From: Acanthacorydalis orientalis
Lineage: Eukaryota; Arthropoda; Insecta; Megaloptera; Corydalidae
Assembly: GCA_034766995.1 (NCBI GenBank)
Contig: CM068313.1
Coordinates: 19,070,512-19,134,511 of the forward strand
Direction: 5' to 3'
Length of the DNA: 64,000 bases
A program made the translations under genes and the position numbers. Shown one piece after another: positions 1 to 12,874 of the stretch. The notes under the pieces were generated by a model. It searched no databases, was not told the origin of the DNA, and saw only the letters and a program-made list of their open reading frames with translations. Every line of letters starts with the position of its first letter. Within the stretch, counting starts at the first letter, position 1.

Positions 1-177
1 TACTTTTTAATTCCGTGAATATAACACGTTGAATAAGTACGTCTGGTCTGAGATATTTCGCTCAAATGACTTTCTTCTATATAATTTCGTTCCGTTTTCA
101 TATACACATTCTATTTAAGGAATAAGGATGAGGGAATACTATAGCTGGTATACCGTATTTACTGATGACATGTCTTT

Positions 178-310
178 TAGAGGGCGAATATAGGTTTGAC
201 GTCAGTAGCGCAAGCGCGTCCATCCCAATTTTCGATCGTATAATTTCACAATTTCGTATATCTAGCGTTTCGAATTCCGGGCGTCTGTCGTAAGCAAACT
301 CCGGTATCGT
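178..310. promoter_or_regulatory. GC-richer pocket with a perfect CRE palindrome
   Basis: In otherwise AT-rich spacer this stretch has many CpG dinucleotides and contains TGACGTCA at 197-204, the full palindromic CREB/ATF site, followed by gcgcaagcgcg. It could be a promoter for an unseen gene to the left or for a distant first exon of MADD; a weak donor (CTGTC|gtaagc) occurs at 290. No coding exon is seen. Confidence 0.35.
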
Positions 311-1276
311 GAAGTGTACGTTTCATTATGTTTAAATACGCTCATTTTTTTAACAGTATTATTGATGTATATATAGTTGAATAATTTTTTTAGAAAACGA
401 GACGCGACTTTTGAGGTATGTGGATTTATTTTTAAAAATTCAAAGTCACATACACACATTTATGCATAGGCATATATAATTTGATTAATATATAATAAAA
501 AAATATTTTGTTCTTCTGGGTTTTATACTCGTCATTAATTTAGTTTAAGTGACGTGATATCCTAATATTAAAATCTCACATCATTGTTCAATTTAAAAAT
601 TCGAATTGGTTAAAATTTCCAATAAAAATATAACAGAAACCATCGTTTCATAATTATTAGGAAAATAGATTATATTTAATTGCTTTATCTGAATTAATAT
701 AAGACGATTCTTTAAATGCTTTAATACCTCATTAACACACGTATAATTGTACTATAGCTACTGCGTATTACTTTTTTTTACGTATATATAGATTCAATAC
801 AGTGCGTTCGCAATCCCTTGAACCATGCCCAGTTGTGGTTTCAAATGTAGATACTCGAGTATTGATCCATGTCGACCATTTGCTTCAGCATACATTTGAT
901 TTAAAAATATTTTTATTTACATAATCAGTTTATAAATACACAATTTGATTGTTGTTATCAATCTTGAGGTGTTTTATTTACAAATGGATTATGTGCTGAT
1001 TTTTTTAAAACCCTTCCAAATATAAAACGAGATTGTGTTGAAATTATTGCACCATATTTGTAAAAAAAACGTAATCCAATATGAAAAGTTATAAATTCAT
1101 TATTGTACGAATTTTAATGAAATAATTAATATTAATGTAAGTAAAATTTCATTTTTTTTATAATTAATTAATTTTTTTAAGCATAAAATAAACAAATATG
1201 TATTTAGTTGATAATTATGATCTTGGAAAATATTAATATTTGACAAAATGTTCATTTTATACACATGCTTATATAC

Positions 1277-1279
<3 letters not shown>

Positions 1280-1336
<57 letters not shown>
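1280..1336. repeat. (TA)n microsatellite
   Basis: About 28 TA units, ending in atgtac. Confidence 0.95.
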
Positions 1337-1340
<4 letters not shown>

Positions 1341-2346
1341 TTTTATTTCTAAATATAGATAACACTATACTTTTATATGAAATATAATACAGATTTAACT
1401 ACCGAATGAATCGTTTTATTAAAGATATATTATTTATATTCTTTTTTCTTTAAAAAACAATTAAAATATATAAATATAAGACAGTAATTAATTTTTAGAT
1501 TGTATTATATAGACTTCAATTTAATTATTTTTTTAAAAAAAAAGAAATAATGTACAATAACATATAACAACACTACAATTATTTACTTACGTTTGAATAG
1601 TAATCATGTCCTATTTAGAATGAAATTTGTTAGTTTGTTCTATGAATAACGAAATTTAAACTTGTTTTCAACTTATAAGAAAGTATTAAATTTTCGAAAA
1701 TCAGACTTTTACTTTATTAAAAATGTTATTAAAATTTTATGAATTTAAAATCGAATTGGTTCTTTCTCTTTTATTTAATATGACATAAATTAGAATGTAA
1801 TATTTTTAAGAATTATTAATTCAAGTTATATGTTTTTCGTTACATATATAGCTTACTTGACACTATACGTTGGAGGGGATGAGATAGTAGTATATTATAT
1901 AGTATATTATAAGAAGATGATTGTAATTATAACCATCAAAATTGTAACCATTAAGTATCTCTTTTTGGTAATTTTTCTTTCTTATTAACTTTTGGTACGC
2001 GAAATATGAAAAATATACATTTTTAAAAATTATAGTAATATATTTTCAATATGTAATTTAATGCATCAGATGAAAAATAATAAATAATTTATAGTCAGAA
2101 AATATAGTTTAAATTATAGGTTAACTATACACGATAGATAATTATTTAATACCAAATGTTATATTTTAGGCGAAAATTGTGATTTAATATTTTTATTATC
2201 AAAAACAATCTTTCTATATATAAAAAATAATGCCATTGTAAAATTTCTATGAAACAATTTTTTTTTCGTGTAGACCATTTTGCAACGCTACTCTTCCCGT
2301 TACACTCTACAGGTAACATGTTAACCATTTCCTTTTTCGATTTGAT

Positions 2347-2418
2347 CGCCTTTGCGGCTAATGGATAAGGCATCAGACTCTTAAGTCGAGGATTGTGGTT
2401 CGAGTCCCACCAAGAGTA
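2347..2418 (+). pseudogene. Degenerate tRNA-like sequence (Arg/Lys-like)
   Basis: The D-arm segment ggctaatggataaggc and the T-arm segment ttcgagtcccacc match eukaryotic tRNA-Arg(CCU) closely, with gattgtgg between anticodon and T arms. The anticodon loop reads CTCTTAA (a CTT triplet), the anticodon stem has two mismatches, the T stem is one base short, and the acceptor arms (cgccttt, aagagta) pair poorly. It is therefore a tRNA pseudogene or the head of a tRNA-derived repeat, not a working tRNA. Confidence 0.5.
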
Positions 2419-3688
2419 AAAAGATTAATTTCAAGTGCGCAAGCTGAGGGTTTATTTTTTAAATTACGAGTATATTTGTGTTTGGGCGCTAATGGCTTTC
2501 GTTGCTGAAGCGTCCTAAAACCGCAATAACTAACCATCCATTAGAGATCATTTTTGATGTTTCACGAATCGTTATATTCGTCGATTCCAATGAAACAGTA
2601 TTCGGGCACGGATAGGTATGATAGTCTCTCCAGATGTACCTCTAGGCAAGATATTAAGTTTCAGTGTACAGAAGAACACAAATCAATTAGGAATATCGTG
2701 TACACAGAAGTTTTAGAATAAGGTTACAATAAGTTTTCTTTTCAATTTCAGTATTTTTACGGGTTCATTTAAAATCAAATAAACTATATTTCATTACAAA
2801 ATATTTTTATTTTGTTTTTCATTTTTCATTTAAAAATTGTTAATACTAAATGGCCGCGAGCGGTGGCGAAGTCCCACCTCTTGATTTTATAAAAATAATT
2901 TTCCGATATTAGATGTATTCATATAAAAGAAGGTAAAAAGTAAAAGAAAAACCTTATATTTCAAATATGTTTTATATGCGATTAAAAATGAAAAAATAGA
3001 ATTTATAATTGTTAAATTCTATATTTATTTCATAAATACGAGAAGCAAAAAATTTAAAAATTTCGTAAAAATTTAATCATATCGGTAACAATTTATGCGG
3101 TAAAACCAAATATGAATATGTCGAAATGCTAAAAGTATCGTGTTTGAGTTCACATTAAACCTACTCATGCATTCATCGTTCGATACAAAAGCGATTAATC
3201 TAAACACCTAATGAGCTTTAATCGTGACAACGGTTTAAAATAATCCAAATAAAGACTATTATTGATTTTGTTTAAAGTACTGTTGTTTGATATTTCTAAA
3301 ATTATTTATAAACACGTTCAAGTTTTTAATTAAAAAAAAGTTGGTTTTATGTTAATAAGGCTCAGTAATTACTTTTTAAATTTAAAATATTTCCTATATA
3401 TTTTTGCTCTATGTATATACACATATACACACACATTATATATATATATATATATACATATTAAATATATTTTTCAATTTCAATATTTTCTTTCCTAATA
3501 AAGTTCCTAAATGAATTATTCTTGGTAGTTATAACTAGATTGTTATACTTTTTAATAGAATTTCTCTTTTATTATTAACTCGATGATTATTACGCATTTT
3601 TTCACAAGTTTAAAATGTGAGGAAAGATTGTTAAAATGATTATTTCGTTAATAGGATTTCTTGTTTCTGAATATATTCTACACGTTAA
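2419..3688. other. Spacer with a repeat-like GC patch
   Basis: This holds no gene. A patch at 2478-2660 is less AT-rich; its segment 2484-2516 on the minus strand resembles 40785-40815 on the plus strand, so it is probably repeat debris. A short (TA)n lies at 3438-3458. Confidence 0.5.
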
Positions 3689-4549
3689 TGTAGGGTGTGA
3701 CACCAATCCTGCTACAAGAAGAAATTTTAAATCTTTGGTCGTTACCATTTGTTTTTCATATTTTTTTATTCATGTTCTGAATTAAAAAAAAATACAATAT
3801 ATAATTTTTAAAAATAATTTCTTAACGCAATACCTTGCGCGTACTGTAACGTTGTTCATTACAGTACTTAATATTGCGCGGGGTATGCCTTCAATAACAG
3901 CATTTATTGGGGATTTTTCTTAGTCGAAATAAGGCAATTCTATTTATTGACACTGCCGTTAAGATCGAAACGTGCCTCATCCGACATAAATACACGATTT
4001 CGTCTTCTTGGACAAATCGTAACTGTTTCTGAGAAAATTCTAGACAAATCGGCACGTTTTAAGAATTTAAACTGCTTATCAGTTGAATTTTATACGGAAA
4101 TAAATTTAAATCCTCATGCATTATCCACGATATAGTCCTTCGACTTAATCCACTTGTTGCAGCTAGTTGTCTAGTGGAAATGTTTAGATTATTATCGATG
4201 ACCGCGATTACTGCGGCCATGTTCTCGTGTATCTGAACTGCTGGGTTTCGATGGTAAAGCGTTCCTTTAACACTAACTGTCTCATTGAATTGTTTTACGA
4301 TCCGAGCGTTTGTCCATCGGTTGAGAATATTGCGTACTCTTTCATTTCTCAATCCTCGTTGGATCGAAACTACAGAGTTCAACCTGAAGTACAGTTCTAC
4401 TACTATAATCGCTGATCATTGTGAAAGTTATATTTTAAAAAAATATTTAATGCCAATTGTTCTGCAAAAAAAAAATAAAATAAAATAATTTAAAACGACG
4501 GAGATATTGAGTTTTTTTTTGGAAGAATGATGGTGCCCCATCCTGTATA
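3689..4549 (-). mobile_element. Decayed Tc1/mariner-type DNA transposon
   Basis: Read on the minus strand, 4382-4059 encodes an HTH region containing STRQLAATSGLSRRTIS and HEDLNLFPYKIQL, typical of the IS630/Tc1-mariner transposases that carry a DUF4817-like N terminus in insects. Downstream (about 4060-3905) FMSDEARFDLNGSVNK matches the first part of the DDE catalytic domain, but stops and frameshifts follow and the C-terminal third is missing. The right edge (tcctgtata at 4541-4549) reads as the usual TATACAGG terminus of these elements; the left edge gtagggtg near 3690 is a weaker match. Confidence 0.7.
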
Positions 4550-6105
4550 TAAATATATTTTTTACAATGATAATAATAATGAGTTGTCTGTATGTTTATA
4601 TTATCATAATTGATTTGTACATCCAATTAGAAAAAGAGCGGATGTGGTTATGTTATTTATTTAGTAATGTTTGCTTTTTTGTCATGAATATTTAAATGAG
4701 TATTTATTGGTTTAATACTCGTTGTGTTATAATTAAATTTAGCGCATTATTGTTCTTTTCTCTTGTTTTATATTTTCGTCAAAGCTTTGATACAGATGAG
4801 ATGAGCTTTTGAATATTATATTTTTAATATGTTTACTTCATCATCTTGTATTTTATTTGTGAATGTAACTGTGAATAATATAAAAGAATAAAATAATTGA
4901 ACATTAATTAGAAAATGTTTGACATTTAATTAATTAAGGTATTTATTACTGAAATTAATAATAATATACTGTTTTAATATTAGACAATTATAAAAGGATT
5001 TATTTTCATTAATTTTTTTCATAATTAATTTTTTTGAAAATGTGTATGTATGTGAAAGGTACTTATTGTATAACAATTATAAAATTTAATAAAAAATATA
5101 TTTCATTCAAAATTATTTAATAAATGAAAGGAAATCATAAGTGTTATCAATATTCAGAATTATTTTTATGAAATAATAAACTTGACGTTATTACTTATAC
5201 TAAACAAAAAAATAATATTTATGTAAAAATCAAAATTTTAAATCATCACAAGGATGTTATGATAATAATGGAAATAAATTTTTAAAATTACTGAGTTGTA
5301 TATATTTCAGAAATATATCGATAAATTACTGTTGTGACAATTAAAGGATTAAATAGAATTTCTTTGGAAGTAAATTACTATTTGTTTGTAATGATGGAGT
5401 AAATACTGCGGTTTTTATTTACTTTTTTCAATTATCCGAATTTAAAGTTTATTATAAAATAATAAAAATCAATTATTTTAAAACCAGTCATATGTTAAAT
5501 TTCTAGATAGATTTTAATTAAACTTCCTATTATGATGTAGAGCGACTACAAAATTAAATTAACATATTTTATTTTAAAGTGAAAATTGAGTAACATTAAA
5601 TAGAAATTGACTTTTTTTTTAAAAAAATACAACAATTTTTTTTATTGATTTTAATACATTATATTTTCAGTTCAACTTTAATTGGATTTTAATTTGACTT
5701 TTCAAATATCCATTTAATGAATATTATGAATGAATTTAATGAATATTTATAATACAAGTAAAATGAAAAAATAATATTCATCTTAGAGTAAAATAATAGA
5801 ATAACTGAAAAAACATAAATATTGTTAAAGAACAGACATTATTTACTTCTTTGGTGATTCATGTATTATATATTAAATTTCTAACTTTTATTGTAATATT
5901 ACTTATTACAGTTGTAAGTAAGAAATAAGAATGTTGTGTAAATTTTGAAAAGATATATATTAATTGTGTCTTTCAAGACAATATATAAAAAAAGTTTAAA
6001 AAAATGATAGAAATTATTGGCATTGATTGTAATTTAATTGTTGTAATTGTATCTATTGATAATGTTTAAAGAACTTGATTTCGTTAATATATTTGCATTT
6101 TTAGA
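4550..6105. other. AT-rich spacer upstream of MADD
   Basis: Homopolymeric and AT-rich sequence with no recognisable exon, RNA or element. It probably contains the 5' UTR intron of MADD. Confidence 0.5.
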
Positions 6106-6232
6106 TTTAATGGATAAAAAATGAAATCACTTCTTCTAAAATACAACACCAAATTTTCCAATGCAATACAATATTTGATTATTGCTATGATACGAAATGA
6201 CACGATAAGGTGACCTTTTCCACTATTCCAAT
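6106..6232 (+). other. MADD: Probable 5' UTR of MADD exon 1
   Basis: A good acceptor (tttgcatttttag) ends at 6105, and the 127 nt to the start codon contain another ATG at 6121 in a different frame that soon stops. This suggests a non-coding first exon further upstream, perhaps near the GC-richer pocket around 200-300, but no link is shown by the sequence. Confidence 0.4.
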
Positions 6233-6340
6233 ATGTGCGAAGTACAGCAGATGTTCTTATGCCCTCGCCTCATAGATTATTTAACAATCGTGGGGGCACG
6301 GCATAGTAATGCAGCTCGAACTTCATACCCGCCGGTGCAG
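6233..6340 (+). CDS. MADD: MADD coding exon 1 (start codon)
   Basis: The first coding exon gives 36 residues from MCEVQQMF and includes [14 protein letters not shown], the universal MADD amino terminus. The ATG at 6233 is the last one upstream of that motif. An acceptor-like tttgcatttttag ends at 6105, so the exon may begin near 6106 with a short 5' UTR. The donor is CAG|gtaaat, phase 0. Intron 1 holds a (TA)n tract (6357-6407). Confidence 0.93.
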
Positions 6341-6354
6341 GTAAATGTATATAC

Positions 6355-6414
<60 letters not shown>

Positions 6415-7928
6415 AATCGTTTTATTTTTGTCAACATTACATTTTTATTTATAGGCACCGGAATTATTACGAAGATACCCTCCTCAAGATCATAAAGATT
6501 TCCCTTTACCTCCAGATATGGTTTATTTTTGTCAGCCAGAGGGATGTGTTTCAGTTGGTCCTCGTAGAACAGCCTTACGTGATGCATCCTCTTTTGTTTT
6601 CGCATTGACCGATAAAGATTCAGGAAAAACCCGTCATGGAATATGTGTTAATTTTTATCGACCGGTTGAAAGGATGTCAGGTGCTGCTGCGCAAGCAGCC
6701 AGGAGGGATAGAACGTCCACGTTTCGTCGAGAATCGTGGAGAAAGAGTATGGAAAGAAGCACAGATTCTGCGTTTTCCAGGTAGTTGACAACAAGTTTAT
6801 ATTTTTAACATTATTAACAATTTAGTGGACTTTTAGATTATGTTTATCTTTGAAATTTAGAAATATATATTTTTTATATGTACTTTTACATAAAAAAAAT
6901 TATTTGATAATCGTGATGTAATATTTAAAAATGAAATAAATTTGAAATACAATTTTTGAATCCACTAAAAAAATAAATTTGAAAATATAATCCATAGCAA
7001 TGATATTTTTAACACAAATTTCAGTGATTATAGGAGTAGCAACGTTGGACCTAGTGATTCAGAGAAAGATTGTCCTAGTAGACGTGATTCAGATACTTTA
7101 GGTTTTAGAGATAATTCTGGACAATCAATGACACCTCCTCGCTTAGGTGTCACAGCACCAAGTAATGATTCTGAAAGTGGTGGTAGTCATTCACCTTCAC
7201 CAAGAGCTAGTCGAAAAAGACAAGTATAAAAGATTAAATAAATTACATTAATTACAAACACATTATTATTTTTTTTTTAATATTTGCAGAGAATAAGAAA
7301 TCATTCACTCACATCACTTTGTTTGTTATCTCATCATCCGTTCTTTTCAATATTTCGAGAGTGTTTATTTATATTAAAAAAATTAATTGATGCGTGCAAC
7401 GAATCTTCTAGTCCACGCAGAGTAGGTGCATCTCGACAGATTGGCAGGTAATTCGTGTATAATAAAAATATTATTTTCAATTCATTGCTGTTTATTTAAG
7501 GGATACTGTGTGGAGTGTATTAACTGGTCAAGCGTTCGAAGGAACGCCATCAATAGTACTTCATGATGTAAGAGAAATTGAAACGTGGATTTTAAGATTA
7601 CTTTCTGCACCTGTACCTGTTCCTGGAAAAACTAGGCATGAAACGAAAGTTAAAATATTTATACAAGAATTATATATTTTTTTTTAAATTTCAGAGTTGA
7701 AATTGAAGTACTCTCTTCAAGTGTTCATCAGCCTCTAATGTTCGCATTACCAGATCATACCCGTTTCACTATGGTCGATTTCCCTTTACATTTACCATTA
7801 GAACTATTAGGTATTTTTGATTGATTTTTATTTATATTCTTCAAAATATAGTAGAAAGATTAAAAAACATAAATACATATACTTTATATGTACATATACT
7901 AAATATACAAATATGTTTCAAACATTAT

Positions 7929-7976
<48 letters not shown>

Positions 7977-10900
7977 CATTTCAACTATTCGGCGCTAATA
8001 AAATACTTTTTTTAGGGGTTGAAACGTGTCTGAAAGTGTTAACATTAATACTCTTAGAAAGTAAGGTCGTATTACAGTCCAGAGATTATAATGCTCTTTC
8101 GATGTCCGTAATGGCTTTTGTTACAATGATTTATCCCTTAGAGTATATGTTCCCAGTTATACCACTTTTACCAACATGTATGAGTTGTGCTGAACAGGTA
8201 AAGTTTTAAAACATATGCTCCTATATTTTATTTATATATTTATGATATAATATGAATTTATTTTAGCTCTTATTAGCACCAACTCCGTTCGTAATTGGAG
8301 TTCCAGCAAGTTTCTTAATGTATAAAAAAAATTTTAAGTAAGTGACTCGTCGAAAACATTTTTTAAACAATATACTAACATTTTTCAAAAAATTATTCAG
8401 GCTTCCAGACGATATATGGTTAGTTGATTTAGATTCAACAAAATTGTCAGCTCCAACAGGAATTAATGAAGAACTACCTCCTTTACCAGAACCCGAGGGA
8501 ACAATTCTAAAAAATCATCTCAAACAGGTAATAATAAAATTATAAATGAATAATGAAATATGTTTGCTGTGAATTATTGATAAATATACAAACGCATTAT
8601 ATTAGGTTTTTTTTGTATATTAAATTCTTTAGTAATCAAAGTTTTTCTAAAATAAAAACTTTAATTCTTTTTGATTTGATTTATACATTAATACAAAAGG
8701 AAATATATATCCAAATTATTAATCAGTAATATACTATATATATGTATAAGTTGACAATAATAAATATGAATATAGTTCATTTCTTAATTGAAATAAAAAT
8801 GGTATACTTCATTTTGAAACCATTAGGGTAAACTTACTTTAAAATTGATTTGGAATTTAAATGTTTTTTCACACATAAATGGGAAATTAAATATCAAAAT
8901 TAAAATTCCCCTGTTTACCTCAGGCAATGCATCTTATGGACCAAGCTGGGGCTGGTGTAAATATTTATAATTATTATATAATAATATAAATATGTTTAAG
9001 TTTGAAGTTCTAAATAATTGCATGGTACCGATAATATCTTTTTTATTTCTTTGCTTATTAATACTATTATAATTTGAAACGAATTAACAATCATGTAGAT
9101 TATGTATAAATGAGTCAGTCAGTGTCTTATTTTTCTCTTAATACTTTTGGCGTGTAAATGTGTATAAAATTCACTAATATTTTCTTTTATGATTTTATGT
9201 TTTATTTTACCGATTGAGAAATATAATTTTTTGGGTAATAATTATATATAAATATATATATACATATAGTTATTTTTTTATTATTCGGTTTTTAGAATTG
9301 TTTTATTCATATTAACTAAAAATTCAAATTAATCGTGGATAAAACACTGTGTAATGCGAGACTGAGCCCTTATATAAGACTAATATTTCAAAATAATAAG
9401 TGAAAAGTATTTTTAAATTCATGATAAAAAAATATTCGATTGTCTTAAAATATGTTTTAATATTTGAAATGTATATTTTTATGATACATTCGTGATTTAT
9501 TATTATTGTTATAAGGCATTATTTTAATAGATTTCTTAAATTAAAAGAAGTAATTGAGCTAAATATGAGAGGTTAATTTGATTTAATTGAGAAATAATCA
9601 CTGACAAATTATTTTACATAACAAACTATACTTTTTATGCTCTTATTTACTTTATTTATATTTCATACACTTATACAGTAAGACTAATACAATTAATACG
9701 AATTACAAAAATATTTGATTGTTTCTTTTATATAGACTTAAGATCATTATTATCAGTATCTAAAATGTTTTAGAAAAATTATACGAAGGAAATAATATTT
9801 ATAAAAAAATGTTCTGACAGAATTTATTGAAGAAATAGAACTCTTGTTAAAAAGGTATTATATTGATATAAATAAAATGAATCTATGAGATATAAACTTA
9901 AATTGTTTTTCTATAAATACGTTTGATTTTCGGTAGAAGTAAATAGATTTGAATATAAGCTTTATTTTATATGAAATGCGCACGTTCTTCAACCTATCTT
10001 GCATAAAAAATTTAAAAATAAATTTTGCATTTAGAAATTTTCATCAGTACTAAACAGAGTATAAAAAATGAACTTTTAAAATAATAATTATGTATATTTT
10101 TTTTAAAAAATGGATTCTTCAAAAATGTTATTTTTGTTTTCATTTAATTCGCGGCATATATACAATATTCCATATTAAAACTTTGTAATAATTATTGACA
10201 TTATTATTTAATTGAATTTGTATTTATTTTCATATAATAGAAGCAAATTTTGTACAGTTTATTTATAAATACGAAATATGTTTATGAATGATAAAACGAT
10301 TCTCTATAATATTATTTAAATTGTATTTATCTTATAGAAAACATTTTTGAGCAATTGAAAATTCTTATTTAAATGTTTGGCAGTATCGTTTTTTAAATGG
10401 ATACTTAAAATGTTCCGTGCTGTAATTTTAAACAAAATTAAATCAAATTTTAAACAAGTTTTAAACAAAATACGCAAATATAGCATGCAAGCATGGGTAA
10501 CGTACTAAGCAATGCTTTTATTCATTTAATTGTTACGAATGCTTTTATTGGCGATTTTTTAGACAATATCGATCAGTACTAATGATTTTAAAAGGTCATA
10601 ATGTAATAATAGTGTTTTTGAAAATAGCTATAAAAGTTATAAATTAATCAAATATTTTTAATGTCGAATTGAATTTATTCTTTCCGTTGTGTACAAACGT
10701 GTGGCTTACAGGAATTTTTAATGTTGTATCTTTAATGAATGAGTAGTCTGCTCTTTAAATAAATAAACAATTGTTTAAGAAAGTAATCTTTCAAGTACTG
10801 TTTTAAAAAAATTTAAAAATAATTGAATATAATTTCAATTTATATAACCAGACTGAAAGTATGGGTTGTATACGTATTTAATTATTCAAAAAGTTACTCT

Positions 10901-11459
10901 TGAATGTATTTCCTCAAAATAAATTTAAAAAAATACAAACATGAATTAAATATTTATTAAACCCATAACACCATGAATTAATTTGAAAAGTAAAAAGAAA
11001 ATTACAATCTACTGAAGCGTTTTATTTGAATAATTTTTAATACTTTTTTAAGTATTTTTTAATACTTAACAGCATGCATATGACATATACATACAAATGC
11101 TTATTATTATCATTATTATTATACTTACGGGTGACGCTTTATTTTCATTGTTGTTAAATTTCAGTTATGTACATACATTTTTTAATTTTTTATACTGGTT
11201 TTGTTCCTTAAAGTTGGTAGCAATACAATCTTATAAACTATTCTAAACTTTTTTTGTAGTTTTGAACTCATTTAGTTTTTATATTGCAAATAAAATAAAC
11301 AAAATCATGATTACTTATTTTTATTTTTATATAGGCTCTGAGTAGTATGTCTTCAAATGCAACTTCATCTCCAGCGTCTGCAGTTGTTATGCCTTCTCGT
11401 AAAGAGAGCATTTCTACTTCTCACACTTTATCGTAAGCAGTGCTTTTTGTCTATAATAT

Positions 11460-11514
<55 letters not shown>

Positions 11515-12819
11515 GAAGTTTTATTTTTTTTTTAATGTAGAGTTGAAAACAAACAATGCAAATTAGATATATTCTTCAAATTACTTACTTTAACAACATT
11601 TGTATTTTTACAGAGTATCTTCTGCACGAAAATCACCTGATCCACTATCACCTCAATATTCTACTGGAGCGTCATTGGTACAACATCGTTTATCAATTTC
11701 TGGTGCACCTTTACCGCAAATTCAGCAAAACCCAAGACCGCCTTTAGCAAACCCACCAATTACTTCTAATACATTCAATCCGTTTATTTATGGAAATGAT
11801 GTTGATTCTGTGGATGTGGCAACGCGAGTTGCAATGGTTTGTTTATTTTAACAATTTTATAAGTTTGGTAAAAGTAAATTTATCTAAAAATATTATTTAA
11901 TTAATTTTTAGGTAAGGTTTTTCAATTCACAAAACCTTTTAGCGAATTTTACAGAACATACGAGAACATTACGATTGTATCCTAGACCAGTGGTAGCCTT
12001 TCAAATAAATAGTTTTTTAAGATCAAGACCAAGAACGTCGTATTTTTTAAATAGATTTGCAAGAACTCAGGTATATACACTCTTCTAAAGTATTTATAAT
12101 ATTCTGTTTAAATTATGAATAACATATTTGTTTTGAAGGCTGTAGAATTCTTGGCAGAATGGTCTTTAACACCTACAAATGTGGCTTTTTTACGAGTACA
12201 TACTGGAGTGTTTGACCCAACACAAATCGGTGACAAGCCAAAATGGTATGCTCATACATTAGAACCAATACGTTTTATTGTTTGGGACGATGGCAGCTCA
12301 TTAAATGGAGCACTGAGATCACTTCAACATCACGAAAATCAACCGACAGATGAAAGTGGATCAGATTCTGAGGGTGCTGAAAGTACAAGTTCGAGTTATT
12401 CGTCTTTAAGTGATTTTGTATCGGAAATGGTTTCATCAGATTTATCTCCAGGTAATAATTGTTCGAAAAATCGAATTATTTAATTTTATATTTTTAAATA
12501 TCACTTTAAGGATATGCATCTCATCATGACAATACTTCATCAGGTGGTCCTCATGCAAATACATTATCTTCGAATTTAGATCCGTCACTTGTTTATGATC
12601 CACCTCAAGTTTTGCAATATGCTGGCGTTGAAGAAGTATTAGATAGACCAAACACCCCACAATCTTCATCAAGTAGTCATTCTGATCTTAGTTCTCCTTC
12701 GTTTAATAGAGATTCGGAAATAGAATTTGCTTCTAGAAATAAAAATGATTTAGCAAATATGGGAATGAAATCGGTAATTTTTAAAATTATTGTACACAAT
12801 GTGAGATACATACATACAC

Positions 12820-12874
<55 letters not shown>

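Larger units (their letters stand above)
1..2346. other. AT-rich spacer, no gene seen
   Basis: Apart from the pocket at 178-310, this is simple AT-rich sequence with a 57-bp (TA)n tract at 1280-1336. Open frames here are short and have no recognisable protein features. Confidence 0.6.

Noticed and set aside
6345..6608. Open frames translating to Tyr-Ile repeats (also at 7821, 12677, 18103, 23170, 52007, 57145, 58680, 61158 and others)
   Set aside because: They are translations of (TA)n microsatellites with random flanks, and several overlap real MADD exons in another frame.
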